From NCBI GenBank assembly GCA_036265915.1, contig DATAOC010000145.1:1-64000 (forward strand): DNA of 64,000 nucleotides, read 5' to 3'. This stretch comes from AR12 sp036265915. Its GTDB lineage: Bacteria > Methylomirabilota > Methylomirabilia > Rokubacteriales > CSP1-6. The notes under the pieces were generated by a model. That model ran no database searches. It was not told the DNA's origin and worked only from the letters and a program-made list of their open reading frames with translations. Below are positions 26,289 through 34,455 of this stretch, piece by piece (positions within the stretch are counted from its first letter, which is position 1; each line of letters starts with the position of its first letter). A program made the translations under genes and the position numbers.

Positions 26289-27482
26289 ATGGAACCCCAC
26301 CTCAAGATCCTCTACACCGTCGCCGAGACGGTGAGCCGAACGCTCGACGTGGAGGCCGTGCTGCGCACGGCGCTCGAGGCTCTGACCCACGTCACCGGTC
26401 ACGAAATCGCCAGCTTCCACCTGCTGTCCGCCGACGGCGCCACGCTCGAGCTGCGGGGCGACCGCGGTCTCTCCCCGCGCCTGCGCCAGGTGAACCGGAT
26501 GCTGCCGGTGGGCCAGGGGCTCATCGGCGGCGCGGCGGCGGCCGGCAAGACCGTCAGCGTCGACGACGTGCAGGGTTCGCGCGAGCTGCTTCCGAGCGCC
26601 GAGGACGCGGTCCGGCGCGATCACATCCACGGGTTCGTGTCGGTGCCGATCCAGGCGCGCGGGCGGCTGCTCGGCATGCTGTCGCTCGGGCGCCAGACGC
26701 GCGATCCGTTCAACGAGGAAGAGGTCGCGCTCCTCGAGGCGACCGCGCACCAGATCGGCATCGCGCTCGACAACGCGCGGCTCTACGGCGAGCTGGTGCA
26801 CGCCGAGAAGCTGTCGGCGGTCGGCGAGCTCGCCTCCGGCGTCGCCCACGAGATCAACAATCCGCTGACCACGATCCTCGGCCAGGCGCAGCTGCTGCTC
26901 GGGCGCGCCGACGTGCCGATGCCCGTGCGCGAGCGGGTCGAGATGATGGCGGACGAGGCCTCGCGCGCCGCCCGCATCGTGCAGAACCTGCTGCTCTTCG
27001 CCCGCCACTACCCGCCGGAGCGGCGACCGTGCTCGATCTACGACCAGGTGGAGCGGGTCCTCGCGCTGAAGACGTACCAGCTGGAGCGCGACAAGATCCG
27101 CGTCCTGACCGAGTTCACGCCTTGCCCGCCGGTGTGGGCGGACGAGAACAAGATCCAGCAGGTGCTGCTGAACCTGGTGCAGAACGCGCACCAGGCGCTC
27201 GTCCGCGTCACCTCCGACCGCGTGCTCACGCTCCGCGTGCGGCCGCGCGCCGACCGGGTCGTGATCGAGGTGATCGACAACGGCCCGGGGATTCCCACCG
27301 ACGTGCTGCCGCGGATCTTCGATCCGTTCTTCACCACCAAGCCTCCGGGGGAGGGCAGCGGGCTCGGCCTCTCCGTCTCCTACGGGATCATCGGCCAGCA
27401 CGGCGGCAAGCTGTTCGCCGAGGCGCGGCCGGAGGGCGGGGCGGCTTTCGTCATCGAGCTGCCGACCGGGGAGCGACGCTGA
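26289..27482 (+). CDS. Soluble GAF-domain sensor histidine kinase
   Basis: 397 residues, no membrane segments. Residues about 1-165 form a GAF domain (LYTVAETVSRTLDVEAVLRT, MLPVGQGLIGGAAAAGKTVS, HIHGFVSVPIQARGRLLGML). The HisKA box is SAVGELASGVAHEINNPLTT with His187. The ATPase domain has NLVQNAHQAL (N box), VIEVIDNGPGIPTDVLPRIF (G1/F) and PPGEGSGLGLSVSYGIIGQH (G2). No response regulator gene is adjacent; stand-alone receiver domains occur far downstream at 52.0 and 63.8 kb. The signal sensed is unknown. Confidence 0.92.
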   Translation: MEPHLKILYTVAETVSRTLDVEAVLRTALEALTHVTGHEIASFHLLSADGATLELRGDRGLSPRLRQVNRMLPVGQGLIGGAAAAGKTVSVDDVQGSRELLPSAEDAVRRDHIHGFVSVPIQARGRLLGMLSLGRQTRDPFNEEEVALLEATAHQIGIALDNARLYGELVHAEKLSAVGELASGVAHEINNPLTTILGQAQLLLGRADVPMPVRERVEMMADEASRAARIVQNLLLFARHYPPERRPCSIYDQVERVLALKTYQLERDKIRVLTEFTPCPPVWADENKIQQVLLNLVQNAHQALVRVTSDRVLTLRVRPRADRVVIEVIDNGPGIPTDVLPRIFDPFFTTKPPGEGSGLGLSVSYGIIGQHGGKLFAEARPEGGAAFVIELPTGERR

Positions 27483-27490
27483 GGCGCAGC

Positions 27491-28522
27491 ATGGCGGCGG
27501 CGCTGGCCGCCGCCGCGGTGCTCGCGGCTGGCTGCGTCGGTGTGGGAGGTCCGGTGCCGGGCGCGCCCGCCCACCATCGGGCGCGCGGATTCGCGAACGA
27601 GGATCCGGCCTTCGCCCGACCCGGGTTCTGGGACCTCCAGGCGTTCCGCGTCCGGCGGCTGTGGGCGTCGCTGGTCCGCCGGCCGCCCGCGGCGGCGCCG
27701 CGCGTGGCCAATGACGGTGCGGCGCTGCGCAGCAATCGCAGCGCGCCGACGCTGACGTGGATCGGCCACGCCACGATGCTGGTGCAGCTCGAGGGCCTGA
27801 ACGTGCTCACCGACCCGCAGTTCTCCGAGCGCGCCAGCCCGGTGCAGTTCGCGGGCCCGCGTCGGCTCGGGCCGCCCGGCGTCGCGCTCGTCGATCTGCC
27901 GCCCATTCACGCGGTGATCATCTCCCACGATCACTACGATCACCTGGATCGCGCCAGCGTTCAGCGCCTGGCCGCGCGCGACCATCCCCGGTTCTTCGTG
28001 CCGCTCGGCTTCAAGGCGTGGTTCCGGTCGATCGGCGTGGCGGAGGGCGTCGAGGAGCTCGACTGGTGGGAGAGCCGGCGCCTCGGCGGCGTGACGTTCA
28101 CGGCGACGCCGGTGCAGCACTGGTCGGCGCGGACGCCGTTCGACGCCAACCGGCGGCTCTGGATGGGCTGGGCGGTGATGGGCCGTGAGCGCCGGCTGTT
28201 CTTCGCCGGCGACACCGGTTACTACGACGGCTTCCGGCGCATCGGCGAGCGACTCGGGCCGTTCGATCTGGCCCTCGTGTCCATCGGCGCGTACGAGCCG
28301 GCGGCCATCATGGCCCACACGCACACGACGCCCGAGGAATCGCTGCGCATCGCTGCCGACGTCGCCGCCCGGACGCTGGTGGCGATGCACTGGGGGACGT
28401 TCGACCTCGCCGAGGAGCCGATCGACGAGCCGCCGCGCCGGTTGCTCCAGGCCGCCCGCGCGCGCGCCGTGCCCGAGGCGCGGGTGTGGATCCTCGCCCA
28501 CGGCGAGACCCGCGCCTGGTGA
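27491..28522 (+). CDS. Metallo-beta-lactamase-fold hydrolase, lipoprotein (NAPE-PLD/UlaG-like)
   Basis: 343 residues. The signal peptide ends at LAAGCVG, a lipobox, so the enzyme is probably membrane-tethered in the periplasm. The catalytic set is clear: LTWIGHATMLVQLEGLNVLT, DPQFSERASPVQFAGPRRLG, AVIISHDHYDHLD (HxHxDH), FTATPVQHWSARTPFD, LFFAGDTGYYDGFR and a late ALVSIGAYEP. This order matches NAPE-hydrolysing phospholipase D relatives. It follows the kinase gene after 8 bp. Confidence 0.88.
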   Translation: MAAALAAAAVLAAGCVGVGGPVPGAPAHHRARGFANEDPAFARPGFWDLQAFRVRRLWASLVRRPPAAAPRVANDGAALRSNRSAPTLTWIGHATMLVQLEGLNVLTDPQFSERASPVQFAGPRRLGPPGVALVDLPPIHAVIISHDHYDHLDRASVQRLAARDHPRFFVPLGFKAWFRSIGVAEGVEELDWWESRRLGGVTFTATPVQHWSARTPFDANRRLWMGWAVMGRERRLFFAGDTGYYDGFRRIGERLGPFDLALVSIGAYEPAAIMAHTHTTPEESLRIAADVAARTLVAMHWGTFDLAEEPIDEPPRRLLQAARARAVPEARVWILAHGETRAW

Positions 28523-28523
28523 G

Positions 28524-28916
28524 CTAGGCGCTCTTGCGCAGCTGCTCGGATTCCTCGAGCCAGATCCGGAAGCACACGCCGTGTGCCCGGATCTCGCCGG
28601 CGGGGACGACGTCGACCTCGTGCTCCCAGTGGGCGGCCGTGATGAGCTGCTCGCAGAGCAGGCACGGCGCGCCGTGGCCCTGGCCGATCCAGGACCGGCG
28701 GTCGATCAGCGCCGGCAGCTCGCCGCTCTGGATCATGCCGCGGATCCGGCGTCGCAGGCCGATCGGCGTGACGGTGGGGCCGGAGCCTTCGCCGCCGCTG
28801 ATGGGACGCAAGAGCACGTGCGAGGCCCGAATGCGCTGACGGCTACGGACGATGCGAAGACGCGAGCTCGCGACGCTCGCATGTGAGCGCTGGGGATCGA
28901 AGGCCGGGACGTCCAT
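28524..28916 (-). CDS. Small Cys/His protein, C-x2-C-x23-H-x2-C-x4-WLEE family, copy 1
   Basis: 130 residues from the ATG at 28916, which has GGAGG upstream. The C-terminal about 75 residues are the notable part: LRRRIRGMIQSGELP, then CLLCEQL, EHEVDVVPAGEIRAH, and HGVCFRIWLEESEQL. The four Cys/His residues have the spacing of a zinc site. A second gene at 52650-52904 has the same pattern with identical spacing (23 residues between the second Cys and the His). The N-terminal 55 residues are basic with no known motif. No function known; the gene is convergent with the metallo-hydrolase gene, 1 bp apart. Confidence 0.75.
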   Translation of the reverse strand: MDVPAFDPQRSHASVASSRLRIVRSRQRIRASHVLLRPISGGEGSGPTVTPIGLRRRIRGMIQSGELPALIDRRSWIGQGHGAPCLLCEQLITAAHWEHEVDVVPAGEIRAHGVCFRIWLEESEQLRKSA

Positions 28917-28973
28917 CCTCACCCACCTCCACGAGACGACCACTGTGGCTCAGCGTACCACCCCCGGCGACTG

Positions 28974-30137
28974 CTAGCCGGCTTCGAGCAGCAGCCCCTT
29001 GAGGTACCGCGTCTCCGGCACGGTGAGGAGCGCCGGATGATCGCTGCTCTGGCGCAGCGCACCGAGCTCTCGCAGCCGGACCCCCGCGTCGGTCGCGGCA
29101 TCCCGGACGGCAGTCTCGAACGCGGTGTCGCTGACGTGGTACGAGCACGAGAACGTCGCCAGGATGCCGCCCGGCTCGAGCAGCCGGCTGGCGCGAAGGT
29201 TGATCTCCTTGTATCCGCGGAGTGCGCCGTCGACGGCCGTGCGGGTGCGCGCAAAGGGCGGCGGGTCGAGCACGACCAGGCCGAAGCGCCGGCCCGCGCG
29301 CTCCAGCGCGCGCAGCGCGTCGAACGCGTTGGCGGCCACGAGGTCCGCGCGGTCAGCCCGGCCGTTGAGCGCCAGGTTGTCGACGGCGCCGGCCAGCGCT
29401 TCGGCGGAGGACTCGACGCACATCGCGCTCTGCGCGCCGGCGACGAGCGCCTGGCACGCGAACCCCGCGGTGTACGCGAAGGCATCGAGGACGGTGCGCC
29501 CGGCCGCGAGCCGGCCTACCTGAAGACGGTTGTCCGCCTGGTCCAGGTAGAGTCCCGTCTTGTGCCCGACGCCGAGGCGTACGACGAAGCGCGCCGGTCC
29601 TTCGTCCACGACCACGCTGTCGGGCCCGGTGCTGTCGAACCAGCCCGCCGCCGGTGTGAATCCTTCGAGCGCTGCCGCGGCCGGCTCGTCCGCCGAGAAC
29701 ACGGCCGCCTCGCCGACGACCGCGCGAAGCGCGCGGACCAGCGCCGGGCGTCGCCGCGCCATCCCGAGGGTCAGGCACTGGATCACCGTGATGGGCCCGT
29801 ACCGGTCGACGACGAGGCCGGGGAGACCGTCGGCCTCGCTCCACACCAGCCGGGCGGCCGGGCCGCGGCCGTCGCGGCGCCGGACGGCATCGGCGATGCG
29901 CGCTGCCCACAGCGCGTCGTCGAGCGGCTCGTCGCGCCAGGTGACGATGCGGCAGCAGAGCCCGGGGCGGGGATTGAAGAAGCCGCGGCCGACGAAGCGG
30001 CCGGCGGAGTCGATCACCGTCACCGCGCTGCCGGCGGCGGCGCCCGCCACGTCCGCGACGTCGCCCTTGAAGATCCACGGGTGCACGCGGGCGCGATCGT
30101 GTCCGCGCTTCAGGCGGAGGACGGCGTCCCGGGCCAC
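28974..30137 (-). CDS. Class I rRNA methyltransferase, RlmI (YccW)-like
   Basis: 387 residues with the RlmI plan. There is an N-terminal PUA-like domain (HPWIFKGDVADVAGAAAGSA, FVGRGFFNPRPGLCCRIVTW), a central EEHEE-like part (RLVWSEADGLPGLVVDRYGP) and a Rossmann methyltransferase with GHKTGLYLDQADNRLQVGRL, VLDAFAYTAGFACQALVAGA (SAM loop), FGLVVLDPPPFARTRTAVDG and GGILATFSCSYHVSDTAFE. The family methylates 23S rRNA cytosine. Confident as a family member, less so for the exact target base. Confidence 0.9.
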   Translation of the reverse strand: MARDAVLRLKRGHDRARVHPWIFKGDVADVAGAAAGSAVTVIDSAGRFVGRGFFNPRPGLCCRIVTWRDEPLDDALWAARIADAVRRRDGRGPAARLVWSEADGLPGLVVDRYGPITVIQCLTLGMARRRPALVRALRAVVGEAAVFSADEPAAAALEGFTPAAGWFDSTGPDSVVVDEGPARFVVRLGVGHKTGLYLDQADNRLQVGRLAAGRTVLDAFAYTAGFACQALVAGAQSAMCVESSAEALAGAVDNLALNGRADRADLVAANAFDALRALERAGRRFGLVVLDPPPFARTRTAVDGALRGYKEINLRASRLLEPGGILATFSCSYHVSDTAFETAVRDAATDAGVRLRELGALRQSSDHPALLTVPETRYLKGLLLEAG

Positions 30138-30156
30138 GCGCGCAGCGTACGCCGCG

Positions 30157-30939
30157 TCAGCGGCGGCGGCGGAGAACGACGACCATCAGCAGCGGGTGCC
30201 GGGAGCGCTCGAGGACCTGGTGGGGCTTGAAGCCGAAGAACCACTGCACGAACTCGAAGCCACCGGCCAGCGCGACCAGCGCCTTGAGCTCCTGCGGGAA
30301 CAGCATGCGCGACAGATGCGTCTGGCGATAGACCCGCCGCGTGCCGTTCTCGATGGCCTCGAGGACCATGTGCTCCTTGAACACCTGGCTGACCGGGTTC
30401 ACGTCGTTCAGCGCAGAGAACGACGCCCGGACGATCACGCTGCCGCGCCGCCGCGACCAGGACCAGCGGCGGGCGGGATCGGTCCAGGACGAGACCATGT
30501 AGCGGTCGAAGACGTAGAGCCCGCCGGGCCGGACGGCCCGCGCGACGGATCGCAGGTGGGAGACGAGCTGCTCGTTGGTGAGCAGGTGGCCCTGGGAGTC
30601 CTGCATGCAGATGGCGGCGTCCACCGGGCGGCGCAGCCGGAAGTCGGTCATGTCACCGACGACGAGCTCGCCCTGGTGGCCCTTGCCGGCCAGCCGCTCG
30701 CCGAGGAACTCGATGTTCTTGGCGGACAGGTCCAGCCCCGACATCCGGTAGCCGCGCTCGGCGAGGCGGATGAGGTGCGGCCCGGTGCCGCACGCGATGT
30801 CGAGCACGTCGCGCACCGGGCGCTTCGCGAAGCGCTTGAAGCAGTGGACGAGGAAATCGACCTCGCCCTTGCGGTTCATGTCGAAGGCGATCTCGTACAG
30901 CCGCGGCGCCGTGTACTCGCGCTCCCGGCCCTGCTTCAC
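30157..30939 (-). CDS. SAM-dependent methyltransferase (class I)
   Basis: 260 residues from a GTG overlapping the speB stop (GTGA). It has a Rossmann methyltransferase core: VRDVLDIACGTGPHLIRLAE (motif I), YRMSGLDLSAKNIEFLGERL, GDMTDFRLRRPVDAAICMQD and VRPGGLYVFDRYMVSSWTDP. The substrate is unknown. Translational coupling to speB suggests a link to the polyamine locus, for example methylating a polyamine-related compound or recycling SAM, but this is only inferred from position. Confidence 0.85.
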   Translation of the reverse strand: MKQGREREYTAPRLYEIAFDMNRKGEVDFLVHCFKRFAKRPVRDVLDIACGTGPHLIRLAERGYRMSGLDLSAKNIEFLGERLAGKGHQGELVVGDMTDFRLRRPVDAAICMQDSQGHLLTNEQLVSHLRSVARAVRPGGLYVFDRYMVSSWTDPARRWSWSRRRGSVIVRASFSALNDVNPVSQVFKEHMVLEAIENGTRRVYRQTHLSRMLFPQELKALVALAGGFEFVQWFFGFKPHQVLERSRHPLLMVVVLRRRR

Positions 30940-31805
30940 CGCTCGTCGCCCCACCAGGTGAGGATCGACTCGCGGATGACCCACGAAGCCGCGATGCCGG
31001 TCCGCCCGGTCGGGTCCCAGGCGTGCGTGACCTCGACGAGGTCGCCGCCGATGACCGTGCAGTCGCCGAGCATGCGGACGATCTCGATCAGCTCGGGAAC
31101 GCGCAGCCCGCCCGGCTCGGGAGAGCCGGTACCGGGCGCCTCGGCCGGGTCGAGGACGTCGACGTCGATCGTGACGTAGAGCGGGTGCGAGCGAAGCTCG
31201 GGCAGGATCGCGCGCATCGCCTCGACCGGGTGGACGGCGAACGCGGGGTAGAAGTGCGGCCGTCGGCGCGAGTACTCTTCCCGGGCGCCGGTCCGGATGC
31301 CCACCTGGAAGACGCGCTCCGCGGGAATCGTGTCCATCACGCGCGCCATGGCCGAGGCGTAGTTGTAGCGCTCGCCGAGAAACTCCTCGCGCAGGTCGGG
31401 ATGGGCGTCGAGCTGCAGCACGCGCAGCTCCGGAAACGCCGGGGCGAGGGCCTCGATGACCGGGACGGTGGCCGTGTGGTCGCCGCCGAGCATGTACGGA
31501 ATGAGCTCCGGCCGCCACCAGGCGCGGATCTCATCGCGCGCTGCGTCGAGCTGCTCTCGCGGCGACGCGCCGTCCGGCAGCTCGCAGTCGCCGATATCCG
31601 CCAGGCGCAGGTCGTCGAGGTCCCGGTCGAGGAACGGGGAATACGTCTCGATGGAGTCGGAGGCGCGACGCAGGTCGAGCGGACCGCTGTCCGCCCCTTT
31701 GCGCAGGTTCACGCGGCCCTCGAACGGGATGCCGTAGATGACGATGCGCGCGTCGGCGAGCGGACGGTCGTAGCAGGCGATGAAGCGCGGCGAGACCGGT
31801 CTCAT
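30936..31805 (-). CDS. speB: Agmatinase-type ureohydrolase
   Basis: 289 residues of the arginase/agmatinase family. Binuclear Mn ligands are visible: LGGDHTATVPVIEAL near 106-120, LQLDAHPDLREEFLGERYNY near 130-149 and VTIDVDVLDPAEAPGTGSPE near 210-229, with GGDLVEVTHAWDPTGRTGIA after that. It removes urea from agmatine to give putrescine. In species that first aminopropylate agmatine it can act on N1-aminopropylagmatine instead. It lies 22 bp downstream of pdaD, which supplies agmatine. Confidence 0.92.
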   Translation of the reverse strand: MRPVSPRFIACYDRPLADARIVIYGIPFEGRVNLRKGADSGPLDLRRASDSIETYSPFLDRDLDDLRLADIGDCELPDGASPREQLDAARDEIRAWWRPELIPYMLGGDHTATVPVIEALAPAFPELRVLQLDAHPDLREEFLGERYNYASAMARVMDTIPAERVFQVGIRTGAREEYSRRRPHFYPAFAVHPVEAMRAILPELRSHPLYVTIDVDVLDPAEAPGTGSPEPGGLRVPELIEIVRMLGDCTVIGGDLVEVTHAWDPTGRTGIAASWVIRESILTWWGDER

Positions 31806-31827
31806 GCCTGCCCGGCGCGCGACGGCG

Positions 31828-32307
31828 CTAGACGAGGTCCTCGTCCGCCAGCAGCGTGATCGCAGCCAGCGCGCAGCCGATCTTCACCGTGGTGTGCTCC
31901 ACGGCGACCACGCGACGCTCCTTGATGAGCTCCCCGCGGACCTGGAATGCCTCGTCCAGCATCGCGTTGATCTGACGCTCGGCCTCGGCCTTGGACGCCA
32001 CGCCGTGGAACTCCATGATGACGCCGTTCTTGGCCGGGTCATCGGGCACGGCGTAGCCGACGGCGGCGGCGATGGTCTCGCCCGGAGTCTCGCTGGTCAT
32101 CGCGGCGTAGGCAGTCGGGATGATCGCGCCCGGCTTGATCTTGGGCAGATCGATGACCGGCACGTCGGGCGGCAGGATGCTCGAGACCTTGATGAGGTTG
32201 ATGTTGCCGATGCCTGCTGCGAGCAGTGCATTGTCGAAGGCATTGAGGGTGGTGCGACCTTCCGCGTGCCCGGCCGTTGCCGCCGCCATCGTGACCTTCC
32301 CCGTCAT
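31828..32307 (-). CDS. pdaD: Pyruvoyl-dependent arginine decarboxylase
   Basis: 159 residues from the ATG at 32307, preceded by GAGGAGGGGC. It converts arginine to agmatine using a pyruvoyl group made by self-cleavage. The cleavage site is NLIKVSSILPPD, between Ser42 and Ser43. Other family blocks are IPTAYAAMTSETPGETIAAA, KNGVIMEFHGVASKAEAERQ and VRGELIKERRVVAVEH. This enzyme type is best known from archaea and chlamydiae and is less common in bacteria than the PLP enzyme SpeA. It starts the minus-strand arm of the polyamine locus. Confidence 0.93.
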   Translation of the reverse strand: MTGKVTMAAATAGHAEGRTTLNAFDNALLAAGIGNINLIKVSSILPPDVPVIDLPKIKPGAIIPTAYAAMTSETPGETIAAAVGYAVPDDPAKNGVIMEFHGVASKAEAERQINAMLDEAFQVRGELIKERRVVAVEHTTVKIGCALAAITLLADEDLV

Positions 32308-32389
32308 TCGCCCCTCCTCGGCACCTTGAAGTTCTCGCCTCCAATCGACATCCCGCGCCGCGCGCGCCGGGACAACAAAATCTTTTGAC

Positions 32390-32417
32390 AATTTACCGGC
32401 GCGTGCCGGCAATGCAA
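32390..32417 (-). promoter_or_regulatory. Candidate pdaD promoter with inverted repeat in the spacer
   Basis: Read on the minus strand, TTGCAT (32417-32412), a 16-bp spacer and TAAATT (32395-32390) resemble a sigma-70 promoter about 80 bp upstream of pdaD. The spacer contains CCGGCGCGTGCCGG (32397-32410), a CCGGC/GCCGG inverted repeat that could be a regulator site. Confidence 0.5.
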
Positions 32418-32489
32418 GTGAAATCGCACTCCGCGACCGCTGATTTGCCGCGAGAGGCGTCGCAAGACGCGCGGCGCCGGGCGCGCGGC

Positions 32490-32571
32490 GCGCTCGCCGA
32501 GCGCCGCGAAGCGCTCGGCGCGGGCGGCGGAGCGCTCGGCGCGGCCCGCCAGCGACGTCGGCGCTCGGCGC
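32490..32571. repeat. GCGCTCGGCGC repeats and adjoining hairpin
   Basis: Three exact copies of GCGCTCGGCGC start at 32511, 32532 and 32561. Just before them, GCGCTCG-C-CGAGCGC at 32490-32504 forms a 7-bp inverted repeat with a 1-nt centre. The block lies between the two polyamine promoters and may fold strongly if transcribed. Confidence 0.6.
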
Positions 32572-32721
32572 ACGGCGCGCGCCGCATGCCGCGGAGCGTT
32601 GCGTCGCCGCGTCGAGGCTGTCGCCGCGCGCGCCGACATCACGCCGCGCGCCGCCGAGCGAGTCGCGCGCGCGCCGACGCGTCGCGGCCGCGCCGGAAGT
32701 GTCGGACGACGCGTTTTTTTC

Positions 32722-32750
32722 TTGCAATGACCGACAACGGACCCTACAGT
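32722..32750 (+). promoter_or_regulatory. Candidate speD-speE promoter
   Basis: TTGCAA at 32722-32727, a 17-bp spacer and TACAGT at 32745-32750. The predicted transcript begins near 32757 and has a leader of about 108 nt before the speD TTG. The leader contains AT-rich runs (TTAGTTTTTGC, AAAAATATTTTC) unlike the surroundings. Confidence 0.6.
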
Positions 32751-32864
32751 CAATTAGTTTTTGCACGCGGCGGAAAAATATTTTCGTCGCAAAGGCGGAC
32801 GCGGGACGCGGGCCGCAGGAGAGGTGCGGTAGATGGCCGGATCGGACAAAGGAGGGTCATCGGA

Positions 32865-33260
32865 TTGAACGCCCTGGGACGTCACTTGCTTCTGGAGTTG
32901 TTCGATTGCGATCCTGACGCGATCACCAACCTCGAAGCCGTGAAGACGGCCCTCGTCGAGGCGGCGAAGCGGGCACAAGCCACGATCGTGGACGTCGTGT
33001 TCCACGAGTTCAATCCGTTCGGCATCAGCGGCGTGGTCGTGATTGCCGAGTCCCACCTGTCCATCCACACCTGGCCGGAGTACCGCTACGCCGCCGTTGA
33101 CATCTTCTCGTGCGGCGACGTGCTCAACCCGGAGGTGGCTGCCAACTATCTCGTGGAGCAGTTTGCGGCCGAGCGCACCTCGGTCGTCGACGTCCAGCGG
33201 GGGATGTTTCTCAACTCGGCGGTGCCGATCGTCAACAAAGCGTCGGTCGCCGTCAGTTGA
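32865..33260 (+). CDS. speD: S-adenosylmethionine decarboxylase proenzyme
   Basis: 131 residues from TTG at 32865, which has AAAGGAGGG at good spacing. This is a short prokaryotic proenzyme. The self-cleavage motif is AESHLSIHTWPEY, giving a pyruvoyl group from Ser63; FSCGD around residue 83 supplies the catalytic Cys. VDVVFHEFNPFGISGVVVIA and a C-terminal VVDVQRGMF are typical. It makes decarboxylated SAM, the aminopropyl donor for SpeE. Its TGA overlaps the speE TTG. Confidence 0.94.
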   Translation: MNALGRHLLLELFDCDPDAITNLEAVKTALVEAAKRAQATIVDVVFHEFNPFGISGVVVIAESHLSIHTWPEYRYAAVDIFSCGDVLNPEVAANYLVEQFAAERTSVVDVQRGMFLNSAVPIVNKASVAVS

Positions 33261-34180
33261 TCAACCAGCAGCACTACAAGTGGTTCTTCGAGCCAACCAC
33301 GGGCGTCGAAGGCCACATGCACGCGATCCGGCGCACCATCGTGGAGACGCGCACCAAGTACCAGCACGCCGAGATCATGGATACCTACGCCTACGGCAAG
33401 CTGCTGGTGCTCGACGGCCGCATCCAGTCCTCCCAGGCCGAGGACTTCCTCTATCACGAGGGGCTCGTCCATCCTGGCCTGCTCGCCACCGAGAATCGCC
33501 CGGAGTCCGGCCTGGTCATCGGTGGGGGTGAGGGCGCGACGCTCCGCGAGATGCTGCGGTATCCGAGCATGCGGCGGGCGGTGATGGTGGACATCGACGG
33601 CGAGGTAGTGGACCTCTGCAAGCAGCATCTGCCCGAGATGCACCAGGGTGCCTTCGAGGATCCCCGCACGGAGGTCCGCACCGAGGACGCCCGGGCTTAT
33701 CTGGAGAACACGAGCGAGCGGTTCGACTTCATCAGTGTCGACCTCGTCGAGCCGCTCGAAGCGGGGCCGGCGTGCATGCTGTTCACCAAGGAGTTCTACA
33801 CGCTCGTCCGGGAGCGTCTCACGCCGGGCGGGGCCATGACACTGCAGGCCGGGATGACGAAGCTGGGCGAGCTCGACTTCTACACCTGCATCCATCGGAC
33901 GCTGCGCGAGGTATTCCCGGTGGTTGCCGGCTACCAGATCTTCATGTCGTGCTTCGGCACGCCCTGGGGGTTCATCACGGCCACCAAGAAGGTCGACCCC
34001 CGTACGCAGTCCCCGGCGATCGTCGACAAGATCATCGCCGAGCGGCTGCCGGGCGCGAGACTGGCGTACTGGGACGGGGTCACCCACCAGCACGTCTACA
34101 GCCTGCCGCGACACATCCGCACGGCGATCGACGCGCAGACCCGCGTCGTCACCGACGCCAACCCGCTCATCGTCACGTAG
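33257..34180 (+). CDS. speE: Polyamine aminopropyltransferase (spermidine synthase)
   Basis: 307 residues from a TTG that overlaps the speD stop (TTGA). Family blocks are HAEIMDTYAYGKLLVLDGRI, FLYHEGLVHPGLLATENRPE, GLVIGGGEGATLREMLRYPS (SAM-fold glycine loop), AVMVDIDGEVVDLCKQHLPE and FISVDLVEPLEAGPACMLFT. It transfers the aminopropyl group to putrescine. The long C-terminal form and the pairing with PdaD leave agmatine as a possible alternative acceptor. Confidence 0.93.
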   Translation: MINQQHYKWFFEPTTGVEGHMHAIRRTIVETRTKYQHAEIMDTYAYGKLLVLDGRIQSSQAEDFLYHEGLVHPGLLATENRPESGLVIGGGEGATLREMLRYPSMRRAVMVDIDGEVVDLCKQHLPEMHQGAFEDPRTEVRTEDARAYLENTSERFDFISVDLVEPLEAGPACMLFTKEFYTLVRERLTPGGAMTLQAGMTKLGELDFYTCIHRTLREVFPVVAGYQIFMSCFGTPWGFITATKKVDPRTQSPAIVDKIIAERLPGARLAYWDGVTHQHVYSLPRHIRTAIDAQTRVVTDANPLIVT

Positions 34181-34191
34181 GCGTCGCCGAG

Positions 34192-34455
34192 GTGGCCAGC
34201 CAGCGCGGGATCGGCGTGATCCTCCTGGTGGTGATCGCGGGGCTCGTCGTCGGCTCTCTGCTCGGCGAGCTTCTGGGCGACGTCTCGTCCGGCTGGATCC
34301 GCGATCTGGTCACCAAGGGGCCGTCGATCGGCCTCACGAGTCCCGCCACGCTCGATCTACGATTCCTCGCGCTGACCTTCGGCCTCGTGTTCAAGGTGAA
34401 CGTCGTCGGCGTGCTCGGCATCGTGATCGCGGCCGTCGCGCTGCGTCGTCTCTGA
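34192..34455 (+). CDS. DUF4321 small membrane protein
   Basis: 87 residues from GTG at 34192. Two hydrophobic segments (GVILLVVIAGLVVGSLLGEL and FKVNVVGVLGIVIAAVALRR) surround a loop with TKGPSIGLTSPATLDLRFLA. This is the DUF4321 layout, a small protein of unknown role often found next to maf. Its TGA overlaps the presumed CTG start of maf. Confidence 0.82.
   Translation: MASQRGIGVILLVVIAGLVVGSLLGELLGDVSSGWIRDLVTKGPSIGLTSPATLDLRFLALTFGLVFKVNVVGVLGIVIAAVALRRL

Larger units (their letters stand above)
32308..32864. other. 557-bp intergenic region between the divergent polyamine operons
   Basis: No convincing gene is present; the open frames here are Arg/Ala-rich and arise from composition. 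The region holds a promoter for each arm (given separately), a very G+C-rich core at about 32455-32700 with repeated GCGCTCGGCGC, and a run of T at 32714-32720 just before the speD promoter. A strong AAAGGAGGG site at 32848-32856 serves the TTG start of speD. Confidence 0.7.

Noticed and set aside
32385..32753. Arg/Ala-rich frames on both strands between pdaD and speD, resembling a histone H1-like protein
   Set aside because: Histone-like proteins of this type are Lys/Ala-rich with AAG codons; here the bias comes from GCG/CGC repeats and appears in all frames.
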